From: Flammeovirga pacifica
Lineage (GTDB): Bacteria > Bacteroidota > Bacteroidia > Cytophagales > Flammeovirgaceae
Assembly (NCBI RefSeq): GCF_000807855.2
Contig: NZ_JRYR02000001.1
Span: forward strand, 380,619-444,618
Reading direction: 5' to 3'
Length of the DNA: 64,000 bases
Below, piece by piece: positions 25,601-33,560 of this stretch. Each line of letters opens with the position of its first letter. Position 1 is the stretch's first letter. The translations under genes and the position numbers were made by a program. Below the pieces are notes generated by a model. The model searched no databases. It was not told where the DNA came from and saw only the letters and a program-made list of their open reading frames with translations.

Positions 25601-28600
25601 ACCTAGGATATATGCCGCTGAACATACTGGTTTATTAGAGCGATCTAAAAGGGAACAAGTTGAATATTCATTTAAACAGCGTCCGTTTTTTAACTCTATT
25701 AATACTTTAATAGCCACATCTACTCTTGAAATGGGTATTGATATTGGAGATCTGAATGTAACGATGAACAGTTCTGTTCCCCCTCTTCCAGCCAATTTCT
25801 TACAAAGAGTAGGTCGTGCAGGAAGAAAGACAGGTAGTGCACTCATCTTAAATTTTGCAGGTAGGAAAGCTCATGATAAATATTATTATGAAGAGCCTAT
25901 GAGTATGATGGCAGGTGAAGTAGGTACACCTGGATGTTATCTTGAAGCAAAAGATATATTAAAACGACATTTTCTTGCCTACTGTATTGATACATGGGTT
26001 AATAAAAAGGGAGAGGAAGCAAGAATTCCTAGCAAGATGAGAGTTTTAAAACTCTATACTCTTGATGTAAAGAGTTCGATCTTTTTCGGCAGAAAACTAA
26101 TTAATTTTATTGCGGAAAATGAAAATGACTTAATAAATACTTTTAGAAGTACTTACCAAAGTAACGTAAGTGGCGAAGAAATTATTTCAGCATTTAATTC
26201 TCTTGAAAAACATGTTATTGGTGGTGATAGTAGCTACCTCTCTAAGCAAATTGAATTACATTTTAATAATGTTAGAGAGGAGATTAATCAACTTAACAAA
26301 AAGAAAGATGATATAATCGACGATATTAAAAGTAGAAAGTTAGCCAAAACAGATTCCGAATATGAAGAACTTTCAAGGGAGATTTCTAATATCAGAAGGA
26401 CTATAAAGGAAATTAATGAAAGGTCTGTTATCGAATACATGACCAATGTAGGGTTACTTCCCAATTACGCATTCCCAGAAACGGGTGTGAATCTTAATGC
26501 CAATATTACATTTAAACAAAAAAGTAATGAGGTAAAACCTTTACCTCCCGAAAATATTGAGTTGGTAAGACCTGCAAGTAGTGCCATAAAAGAACTTGCT
26601 CCAGGTAATGTATTCTATACTCAAGGTCATAAATTAAAAATCACTGGACTGAATGTTTTAAGTTGGAAAGAAGAGGCTGTAGATATGCGTTTCTGCTCGA
26701 AGTGTGACCATATAGAAGAAACATATAATGCAAAAAATGAGGCTTGTCCTAAGTGTGGAGATGAATCTTTTGCATCCGTAACAAATACTCATAAATTCCT
26801 AAGATTAGAACGTTCAAGGTCTATAAATTGGGAAAAAGATACTCGACTAGATGATTCTTCAGATGATAGAAGTAATGCATTATTTGCATTAACAACCCAT
26901 TTTAAATTTAAAGAAGATAGTTCGAGAGGAGCTTTTGCATTAAAGAAAATTCCTTTTGGTATAGAGCTATTTGAAGATGTAGAGATTACAACAGTTAATT
27001 CGGGTTTACCTATGAATTTAAACGATAAAGGTAGATCTGTAAAAATAAATGAAAAAGAAATTCCAACTTGCGGCTTCATAACATGTAAAAAGTGTGGAAA
27101 ATCAACTCCTACAACGAAGCATGATTCCAAGCCTGGCAATAAAGAAGCGATTGATTATCATTACGGTTGGTGTTCTGAGAAAAAGAAGCCTTATAAAGGA
27201 GAGGTAGATGAGTTATTTGAAGAGGTGTTTTTGTACAGAAGAATGAATACAGAAGCAATAAAAATAATGCTTCCAGTACAAGATTTTGAGACCCTTGAAC
27301 AAATAGCACTTTTTAAATCAGGATTATTGAGAGGTATTCAAAACTATTATGGAGGAAATCCTTCCCATTTATTCTTACAAGATTATCAAGAATATGATCA
27401 GAAAGTTGGAAGGATGGGACAGTTTTTAGTTCTATTTGATACCATTCCCGGAGGAACAGGATATTTAGGAAAACTTTTCCAAACAAAAGTATTCTCTGAA
27501 GTTTTAAGAGAAGCTTATAAAGCAATTAAAACATGTAATTGCCAGAATAATGGAAAAGATGGTTGCTACCATTGCGTTTATACTTATAGTAATCAATATG
27601 AGCAAGATCAGCTTAGCAGAAAAAATGCAGAGACTTTATTTGGCCGATTAATGTCATCTATTAATGACTGGGATCAATTGAAGGATGGCTTATCCAAAAT
27701 ACAAGATTCAGGTCAAATTGAAGAATCTGAAATGGAAAAGCGTTTTATTTCATTATTGAAAGAATTTGCTTTATCTGATGAGAAGAAAAAAGAAGGGTGG
27801 GACTTTCATACAAAAAGAGATAGTGGCTTTAGATATGAGTTAACTGTTAAGGACAATAATAAAGAATTTACTTGGGCAATTGATCCACAAGTTAGTCTGA
27901 GTCATACTGATGGAGTTAAAGTATCAAGTAAGCCTGACTTCCAATTTAGATGTATTCAATACCTTGAAGATGGAGTCAACAAACAAGAGGAATTAATTAA
28001 CTTTCCTAAAATCAATATTTTCACTGATGGCTATCAATATCATGCATCAGATTCTAATAATATTTTTCATAAGGATATTCAGAAAAGAGATGCAATTTTA
28101 AGATCAACTTCTAATTATTTTCAAGTATACTCCTTTACTTGGAAAGACCTTGACTTGTTTAAAGATAGTCTTACAGATGCTTTTTTCAATGAGCATCTTT
28201 CTTCATTAAATAAACTATCTAAGAAAGTAAAAGATCAGTTTACTTCACCCAATGGGCTAGTCACCAAAAAGAATTCAATTGAACGATTCTTATTTCATCT
28301 ATCGAACCCTGAAAGAGAATTTATTAAAAAAGAAGTTACCAATGTATTTATGGGATTTACTCCGTTTGTCCAAAATCAGATTTTTACTGAAGCTGAAGTA
28401 ACTGAATATCTTTTAGGAAAAGATAGGAATGAATTAAAGTCAGAATCTACTAGTCAACCTTTTCTAATTACAAATATAGATACAGGTATTGATGATGTAG
28501 AATTAAGGTTGTCAATAGGTTTACCTAAGAAGAATACAAAATCTTATATTGATATAGTTGATGATAAGGTAATTAATATAGGTAAAGAAAACTGGGAGCT

Positions 28601-28940
28601 GTTTTGGCAATATTACAATACATTCCAGCCAATGTATGATTGTTTAATTGAACGAATCGAAACGGTTAAAGAAGATATCTTGGATGAGTCAATTATTGAA
28701 GATTACTCAGAAGAGTATCATAAACTTATTAAGTTTTGCCTTAGTAATAACATAACAGTAATGGAAGAAGGGTATGAGTTTGAAGATGATAATGGAGCTG
28801 TTTTATGTGGTGCTGAAATAGTAATTACATCTCCAATAAAAATTGCTCTATTACCTTTTGAAGGAGATGAAGAAATAATGAGAAATCAAGGGTATACAAT
28901 TACTGAAACTATTGAAGAAACTATCAATCTTCTAAATTAA
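22641..28940 (+). CDS. Giant DEAD/DEAH helicase with DUF1998 and C-terminal Vsr-like nuclease-like region
   Basis: 2099 aa. The helicase N domain has the P-loop GTGSGKT (101-107), DELH (235-238) and SAT (about 272). A long insert with paired cysteines (CRDCGH near 487, CPCC near 580, CDKCGH near 940) separates it from the C domain, which has TSTLEMGIDIGDL and QRVGRAGR (about 1023-1062). Further zinc motifs (CSKCDH, CPKCG, CKKCGK) precede a DUF1998 signature (LFDTIPGGTGYLGKL, about 1600) and its CNCQNNGKDGCYHC cluster. The end (about 1790-1835: FTDGYQYHASDSN, then KDIQKRDAILRS) resembles a Vsr/PD-(D/E)XK-type core, suggesting a nuclease. Related layouts occur in DISARM DrmA/DrmB and Druantia DruE. 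Intact and AT-rich like the chromosome, it is followed by a UvrD helicase gene and is probably the main effector of the locus. Confidence 0.82.
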   Translation: MLVFHQAEEVKTSIIEYLKATFNFSDRKLREAFLKLIEDKEEGLIKGPYISLRLPYRKEFDAEIPLDIKPSFPPFKHQYESFCRLTTEEDNVPKPTVLTTGTGSGKTESFLFPLLDYCYKRRDTFGIKAIVMYPMNALATDQAQRFAEEIYKNPLTKGKIRVGLFIGTGGKKDNLPKEMSNVKVIEDRKTILTSPPDILLTNFKMLDFALMREDFASIWKPNFETPDLLRFIALDELHTYDGAQGSDVANLIRRLKLKLNLPQGQLCPVGTSATIGSGENSKQLLAEYATKIFGETFSEDSIVGEDRYNEEEFFGDKELKQGLPTASLKDTLLASDETYDTYILRQKRLWGIKPRVNPQKLGQELLKFQIVKDIAAICNKGIRTVDTLVTELDRRNLDFSSLPFYDNFAKFSPKEGVVLSLLALIAEAKADKDFRFPLLAIQGQLWIRELSGIGRIVDGNSKFIWRENFKEEDEEGRKLHPSVSFFCRDCGHSGWLMTKPDTKDAFNASPSVVNNKFFRKDKEVWLVGTEPCTEEYNPTDTRGYFLNVHTLKQERKKADDNIEIYAYQKLNNKEKFENRCPCCNAKDTIATIGTRVSTLSSISTAQILSSDLDKNKERDRKMLSFANGVQDAAHLAGFVEARNFRFTFRSALQKVINDLDEQGEEINIKSLSDSFKEYWKKNADDKTPIEAYLYKFFPSDKIGDFAVRDFKLKEEKFDYSFIKEYDQRVDWEICSEFGYNATIGRTLEKTQSSATYFDIDKLITAFQVMKPWLIENRMELLEQEHFLLFSLGILHRMRQKGAVDHSFLQKFRTTKSDTFNLNWARDDRHFMNKNFGPSSRIPKLISPSKKFDVYDSPITKGSTANWFHTHFRKSISSRYAVFTDNVDAINDFYLKFFEVLTEIDLLDVKEADGSILNYAIKPSEIKITNQVQNYECDKCGHEIKLGEEEDAVFDNTSCLKYRCTGHYIAQDEVQEGYYQKVYNRKRSPRIYAAEHTGLLERSKREQVEYSFKQRPFFNSINTLIATSTLEMGIDIGDLNVTMNSSVPPLPANFLQRVGRAGRKTGSALILNFAGRKAHDKYYYEEPMSMMAGEVGTPGCYLEAKDILKRHFLAYCIDTWVNKKGEEARIPSKMRVLKLYTLDVKSSIFFGRKLINFIAENENDLINTFRSTYQSNVSGEEIISAFNSLEKHVIGGDSSYLSKQIELHFNNVREEINQLNKKKDDIIDDIKSRKLAKTDSEYEELSREISNIRRTIKEINERSVIEYMTNVGLLPNYAFPETGVNLNANITFKQKSNEVKPLPPENIELVRPASSAIKELAPGNVFYTQGHKLKITGLNVLSWKEEAVDMRFCSKCDHIEETYNAKNEACPKCGDESFASVTNTHKFLRLERSRSINWEKDTRLDDSSDDRSNALFALTTHFKFKEDSSRGAFALKKIPFGIELFEDVEITTVNSGLPMNLNDKGRSVKINEKEIPTCGFITCKKCGKSTPTTKHDSKPGNKEAIDYHYGWCSEKKKPYKGEVDELFEEVFLYRRMNTEAIKIMLPVQDFETLEQIALFKSGLLRGIQNYYGGNPSHLFLQDYQEYDQKVGRMGQFLVLFDTIPGGTGYLGKLFQTKVFSEVLREAYKAIKTCNCQNNGKDGCYHCVYTYSNQYEQDQLSRKNAETLFGRLMSSINDWDQLKDGLSKIQDSGQIEESEMEKRFISLLKEFALSDEKKKEGWDFHTKRDSGFRYELTVKDNNKEFTWAIDPQVSLSHTDGVKVSSKPDFQFRCIQYLEDGVNKQEELINFPKINIFTDGYQYHASDSNNIFHKDIQKRDAILRSTSNYFQVYSFTWKDLDLFKDSLTDAFFNEHLSSLNKLSKKVKDQFTSPNGLVTKKNSIERFLFHLSNPEREFIKKEVTNVFMGFTPFVQNQIFTEAEVTEYLLGKDRNELKSESTSQPFLITNIDTGIDDVELRLSIGLPKKNTKSYIDIVDDKVINIGKENWELFWQYYNTFQPMYDCLIERIETVKEDILDESIIEDYSEEYHKLIKFCLSNNITVMEEGYEFEDDNGAVLCGAEIVITSPIKIALLPFEGDEEIMRNQGYTITETIEETINLLN

Positions 28941-28955
28941 TTAAAGTATCATTAG

Positions 28956-28975
28956 TCCATGGTTTCAATCATGGA
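28956..28975. repeat. REP-like palindrome, copy 13 (short, imperfect)
   Basis: TCCATGGTTTCAATCATGGA, 16 bases before the RelE-UvrD start. It is the rightmost copy seen and the most decayed. Confidence 0.65.
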
Positions 28976-28990
28976 AAATATAAGAAGAAC

Positions 28991-31081
28991 ATGAAATTAT
29001 TTTTATACGATAAATTTTGGGATTCATTTATAGAGTTACCCAAACAAGTTCAGAAAGCAACGAAGACATTTATTGAAAAATTTAGGACCAACCCAAAAGG
29101 AGAGTCTCTTCATTTCGAACATATTAAAAATTTAAAAGATAAAAATCTAAGATCTGTTAGAGTTGATCAAACGTATCGAGCTATTGTACATCAGCCCGAT
29201 AGAGGTGATATCTTTCATTTACTATGGATAGATCATCATGATAAAGCATATCGTTGGGCTGCAAATAAGATGTTTCAATGGAATGAGCACACTAATGCTT
29301 ATCAAGTATATGAAACGAATGAGGTTAGTGAGTCTTTACCTAAGAATACGAATGATAGTACTCTCAAAGTGGAAGATACTTCTAATTTTATGGAATCTTA
29401 TTCACAAGAACAGTTATTGAAAATAGGAGTACCAGAAATATTGATTCCAAGTGTTCATCAAATTAATGACCTTGATGATTTGGAGAAAATGCAGTCTCAC
29501 CTTCCTGAAGATGTATTTGAAAATATCTTTACATTATTTGATGGAGGAGATATTGAATTGCTAATTGAGCAAGTGCAAGAAGGAATGCAAACTGTAGATG
29601 TTGGTGAAGATGATCACTCTGCAAATAACCAACGTTTCTTTATGCAAATCACAGCGGAAGATAATTTAGATGAAATTCTGTCTGAAGATTTTAAGAAATG
29701 GAAAGTGTTTTTACACCCATCCCAACGTAAGCTAGTCACTTCTGATTATAAAGGCCCAATTAAAGTAACAGGAGGAGCAGGAACAGGTAAAACGGTAGCT
29801 GCTATGCATAGAGCAAAGTATTTATTGAATAAGTCTTCTCAGTCAAGAATTCTATTTACAACCTACACAAGAAGCTTAACAGCAAACTTAAAGAAAGATA
29901 TTAAGACATTAGGGATACAACCTTCTCAACTTAGAATTGAAAATATTGATAGTGTTGCTTCTGATATAGCAAGAGGTGAAGGAATTATACCATCAGATGC
30001 AAAAATCATTTATAATAATAGTGATGATTATAAAAAATTGTGGGAGGAAGTATTGGAACAAAATTTATCAAAATATGATGCTGATTTTCTTGCTTCAGAG
30101 TATTTAGATGTGGTATTATGGAATAATGTACAGGACGATAAAACCTATTTTAGAACACCTAGAACAGGACGACAAAATCGCCTAAATAGAAAAGAGAGAA
30201 AAGATGTTTGGGAAGTCATTGCTGCCTATCAACAATATTCCACTAAAGAAGGTTATTTCTTAAAAGAAGAAGTGATGAATAAGTTAGCAAATCATTATTC
30301 TTCAACTGAAATAAAACCATTTGATCATGTATTAGCTGATGAAATACAAGATTTTTCAAATGCAGAACTTCGCTTTCTAAGGAGTATTGTGAAGGAGGAA
30401 TGTAATGATTTATTCTTAGTAGGAGACCCTCTTCAAAATATATATGGGAAAGCACTAAATTTCTCTAAATGTGGAATAAATATTCGAGGTAATAGATCAA
30501 AAAGGTTAAAGGTAAATTACAGAACAACTGAAGAGATTCGAAGAATGGCTGTGAGCTGTATTAAGGGAGTTACTTTTGATAATTTTGAAGGCGAAGAAGA
30601 AAAGAAGAATGGTTATGTTTCTTTAATTAAAGGAACTAAACCAACTTATAAAGTATTTAAAACTCCAGAAGAAGAACATAAAGAAATTACTTCACAAATT
30701 ATTGAGAGTATAAAAAATGGAGAATTAGATTATAAAGAAATTTGTATTTCTGCATACAAAAATGACGACCTAAAGGATTTAAGAAAAGCTCTTCATAAAG
30801 AAAGTATTCCTTATTTTGAGCTTGGTAATAATACCGGAGATAAAGAAGGTGTCAATATTTCTACCTTCCATAACATGAAAGGATTAGAGTTTAAAGCAGT
30901 TTTTATTACTAAAATTTCAAAAGGAACTTATCCTTATAAGCCTTATAGATTCAATGATTGGGACATTTCTAAGCAAAAGAAAATGATCGCAAATCAAAAA
31001 TCTTTACTCTATGTAGCTATGACAAGAGCAATTGCATACTTGAATATTAGTGGCGTTGGTGAAAGAATTGAAGAATTATAA
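28991..31081 (+). CDS. RelE-like domain fused to UvrD-type superfamily 1 helicase
   Basis: 696 aa. Residues 1-95 match the RelE/ParE toxin fold (ELPKQVQKATKTFIEKF, then LRSVRVDQTYRAIVHQ and LLWIDHHDKAYRWA). A linker leads to a complete UvrD-like core: P-loop TGGAGTGKTVAAM (about 259-271), TTYTRSLTANL, Walker B ADEIQDF, GDPLQNIYG, NYRTTEEIR, TFHNMKGLEFKAV and YVAMTRA. The fusion of a toxin-like fold with a 3'-5' helicase is known in a set of bacterial proteins. The RelE part may recognise RNA or DNA ends rather than act as a toxin. The start is 50 bases after the giant helicase, and the two look like one operon and one functional pair. All helicase motifs are intact. Confidence 0.85.
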   Translation: MKLFLYDKFWDSFIELPKQVQKATKTFIEKFRTNPKGESLHFEHIKNLKDKNLRSVRVDQTYRAIVHQPDRGDIFHLLWIDHHDKAYRWAANKMFQWNEHTNAYQVYETNEVSESLPKNTNDSTLKVEDTSNFMESYSQEQLLKIGVPEILIPSVHQINDLDDLEKMQSHLPEDVFENIFTLFDGGDIELLIEQVQEGMQTVDVGEDDHSANNQRFFMQITAEDNLDEILSEDFKKWKVFLHPSQRKLVTSDYKGPIKVTGGAGTGKTVAAMHRAKYLLNKSSQSRILFTTYTRSLTANLKKDIKTLGIQPSQLRIENIDSVASDIARGEGIIPSDAKIIYNNSDDYKKLWEEVLEQNLSKYDADFLASEYLDVVLWNNVQDDKTYFRTPRTGRQNRLNRKERKDVWEVIAAYQQYSTKEGYFLKEEVMNKLANHYSSTEIKPFDHVLADEIQDFSNAELRFLRSIVKEECNDLFLVGDPLQNIYGKALNFSKCGINIRGNRSKRLKVNYRTTEEIRRMAVSCIKGVTFDNFEGEEEKKNGYVSLIKGTKPTYKVFKTPEEEHKEITSQIIESIKNGELDYKEICISAYKNDDLKDLRKALHKESIPYFELGNNTGDKEGVNISTFHNMKGLEFKAVFITKISKGTYPYKPYRFNDWDISKQKKMIANQKSLLYVAMTRAIAYLNISGVGERIEEL

Positions 31082-31173
31082 AATATGTTCAGCCTACAAT
31101 GGTATTAAATATATTACGAGTGTTGTATTTTTGTACTATTTTAATAAATCTAAGTATGTTTATTGATTGTTTC

Positions 31174-31264
31174 CGTATGACATTCGTAAAACACCCGTAA
31201 AAACGCACTTTTTACTGGTTTTGCCTCCGTGTTGCTTCCGTTATGATTACGTTATTACATCCGT
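31174..31264. repeat. Helically phased CGT motifs near the right island end
   Basis: CGT occurs at 31174, 31185 and 31196, and again at 31228, 31239, 31250 and 31262, i.e. steps of 11, 11 then 11, 11, 12 bases, mostly as TCCGT or CCCGT. Spacing of one helical turn puts all sites on one DNA face, as for an excisionase or integrase accessory site. The same non-coding stretch (31082-31574) holds a palindrome TTGAAGTATACTTCAA at 31439-31454 that shares TTGAAGTATAC with the 108-bp repeats. No gene is seen in it. Confidence 0.5.
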
Positions 31265-31503
31265 GAAACAAGCTTAAAACGCAGGTTCTACTTTCGTTTA
31301 AATTGTACTTTTCAAATGCAATCTCAATTGGTTATTTAAAGTGCTCAGTTCTAAATTTGAAGATAAATAGCTGAGATCGGATGCTTTTGAGTTTAATCTT
31401 GCTTACAAGAAAGATTCAACCGATAAGAATAAGATGAGTTGAAGTATACTTCAAAATACAATTGAAGTATGAAATTGGAAAGGTAGTGAAGCTGGTCAAA
31501 TAA

Positions 31504-31525
31504 ATGTTATCCCCAATGTTATCCC
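31504..31525. repeat. Right copy of the paired TGTTATCCCC repeat
   Basis: Tandem TGTTATCCC units, the same as at 4970-4992 near the other island end, and 15 bases from the ssrA terminator sequence. Confidence 0.6.
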
Positions 31526-31533
31526 TCTTAAAC

Positions 31534-31573
31534 AAAAAAAACCGCCCTTACATTACTGTAAACGCGGTTTTTA
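31534..31573 (-). terminator. ssrA terminator, part of the right attachment copy
   Basis: On the minus strand AAACCGCG pairs with GCGGTTT-type sequence across a loop containing TTTACAGTAATGTAA, followed by a run of T. The duplicate at 4806-4845 keeps the stem with a compensatory change. Together with 31575-31596 it forms the right copy of the island's direct repeat. Confidence 0.8.
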
Positions 31574-31574
31574 G

Positions 31575-31977
31575 TGGAGTCGGAGGGAGTCGAACCCTCG
31601 TCCAGAGAAGTACTCTGTCAAGCCTTCTACATGCTTAGTTTCACTTAAATTTTCGAAATATACCCCGCCGGAAACAACCAAGATATATCCTTATCTGCTT
31701 AAGCTTCATCATCAACCCACAGTAGATATCAGACTAGATCTATGATTTCGGCACCGTCAAATCTCTGCCCAAAGATCAAGGCGGAGGACGATGTAGCTCG
31801 GAAACGCCGTTAGGTCACTTCCATTTAAGCCCATGTGTCTACAACCCTAAGGGAGACTAGGCAGCCATAGCAAAAGAATTGCCAACTGAATTTTGGAACT
31901 ATCTTTTAAGGCTCTCATCCCATGAGCCTGCATGCTTATACTTGCAAAATAACAACCTGTCAAAACCAGTCGACCCC
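31575..31977 (-). ncRNA. ssrA: tmRNA (ssrA)
   Basis: About 403 nt. The 5' end GGGGTCG pairs with the 3' CGACTCC of the acceptor stem, and the T arm GGGTTCGACTCCC is exact. The CCA end is not encoded. The tag frame (minus strand, stop at 31857-31859) ends in NSFAMAA, preceded by G or VG; a tag ending in A-M-A-A or A-L-A-A is the degradation signal of this group. tmRNA with SmpB frees stalled ribosomes. Its 3' end is the integration site of the island, and integration has restored an intact end. Confidence 0.95.
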
Positions 31978-32211
31978 GTATGGGTGACCATTCCTTCATT
32001 TATGAAGGGATTGCAAATATAGAAGAATTTTTTGTATTCAAAAAAAAAGAAGAAAATAATATTAAGATGCAGATGATAGGTAATAACTAATAAATAATAT
32101 TGGGAGATCAGGTTTGTTTAAATAAGAGGAGATATTAATTAGGAGTGAGGAGTGAGGAGTGAGGAATTAGAAACTAGAAGTTTACACAGTTTGTGGTACA
32201 CTCCCTTTCAT

Positions 32212-33085
32212 CCCCAACTCCTAATTCCTATCTCCTAACTTCTAATTCCCATCTCAAGTTATTACTTATTAGTTACCATAAAAACTCTCCTTAGCCCCAA
32301 ATCCAAACTCCTAATTCCTATCTCCTAACTTCTAATTTCCATCCTCAAGTTCTTACCTATTACTTATTAGTTACAATAAAAGCTCTCCTTAGCCCCAAGT
32401 TCCAACTCCTAATTCCTATCTCCTAACTTCTAATTCCCATCTCAAGTTCTTACTTATTACTTATTAGTTACGATAAAAACTCTCCTTAGTCCCCAAATCC
32501 CAACTCCTAATACCTATCTCCTAATTTCTAATTCCCACCCCCAAGTTCTTACCTATTACTTATTAGTTACGATAAAAACTCACCTTAGCCCCAAATCCAA
32601 ACTCCTAATTCCTATCTCCTAACTTCTAATTTCCATCCCCAAGTTCTTACTTATTACTTATTAGTTACAATAAAAACTCTCCTTATCCCCCAATCCCCAA
32701 CCCCTAATTCCTATCTCTTAACTTCTAATTCCCACTCTCAAGTTCTTACCTATTACTTATTAGTTACAATAAAAACTCTCCTTCGCTCCAAGTTCCAACT
32801 CCTAATTCCTATCTCCTAATTTCTAATTCCCACCCCCAAGTTTTTACCTATTACTTATTAGTTACCATAAAAACTCTCCTTAGCCCCCAAGTTCCAACTC
32901 CTAATTCCTATCTCCTAATTTCTAATTCCCATCTTCAAGTTCTTACCTATTACTTATTAGTTACCATAAAAACTCTCCTTAGCCCCAAGTTCCAACTCCT
33001 AATTCCTAATTCCTATCTCCTAACTTCTAATTCCCCCTCCCAAGTTCTTACCTATTACTTATTAGTTACAATAAAAAATTTCCCC
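32212..33085. repeat. 98-bp tandem repeat array, eight to nine units
   Basis: The landmark AGTTAC recurs at 32271, 32369, 32466, 32565, 32663, 32762, 32860, 32959 and 33063, i.e. every 97-99 bases with one 104-base unit. Each unit contains CTCCTAATTCCTATCTCCTA, TATTACTTATTAGTTAC and ATAAAAACTCTCCTTAGCCC. Units differ by substitutions. A short GTGAGGA triplication lies just before (about 32142-32165). No coding frame is seen. The rest of the 31978-33560 gap holds only the leader of the next SusC gene, with an inverted repeat AGTGCTCA / TGAGCACT at 33352-33388. Confidence 0.88.
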
Positions 33086-33560
33086 AATTAAAATTCTAAA
33101 CTTCTCGCTTCTTTTTCTTTGCTTTTTATCGAATCCCTGCCTGTTTATGCTTGTTTATTAAAAAACACTGCATGATTTAACGTGTTTTATGTTATATAAC
33201 AATAAATACTATTAAAAAATACAATTTGATTGCGCGTGTTTGTGCGTGTTGTTACGTTTGTGATGTACTAAAAACACTTATTAATAAGAGAGGCATATTA
33301 AACCAACTAAAAACAATTTTTATATGAGAAAACCATAACTATTTAAATGAGAGTGCTCACAGAAATTTATTGCTATAAATTGAGCACTATAATATAAACT
33401 AATCTTAGAGATCTAACTTTTATCATTACTGAAAATCATCACTACATTAACTCAGAGCTTTTTTAGAAATTGCTCTTTTCAGTAATCAAAATTAGACCAA
33501 TAAAAAGGAAATGAGGCCACAAGCCGATTATTGAACATTACTATACTAATCAAACCAATC

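Larger units (their letters stand above)
4806..31596. mobile_element. Genomic island integrated at the 3' end of ssrA
   Basis: The boundaries are the two direct copies of the ssrA 3' end. A tyrosine recombinase gene begins about 160 bases inside the left copy, the normal place for an integrase that uses this site. The backbone (integrase, XRE regulator, excisionase-like protein, DUF3987 ATPase, primase-like protein, membrane protein) occupies 5-12.5 kb and the defence cargo 13.7-31.1 kb. No relaxase, type IV secretion or phage structural gene is visible, so the island is probably non-conjugative and either mobilised by helpers or now immobile. The seven differences between the end copies and the truncated helicase argue for an old integration with later decay. 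Confidence 0.85.

Noticed and set aside
22641-31081. Firm naming of the helicase pair as DISARM, Druantia or BREX
   Set aside because: DrmB/DrmC-type separate genes, DruA-D and PglZ/BrxC are all absent. Only domain resemblance is seen, so no system name is given.
31174-31264. CRISPR-like array
   Set aside because: The repeated unit is only CGT with variable neighbours and 11-base steps. There are no repeats of 20-40 bases with equal spacers and no cas genes anywhere in the window.
32212-33085. CRISPR array in the tandem repeat region
   Set aside because: Units are contiguous 98-bp tandem copies with no unique spacers between short constant repeats.
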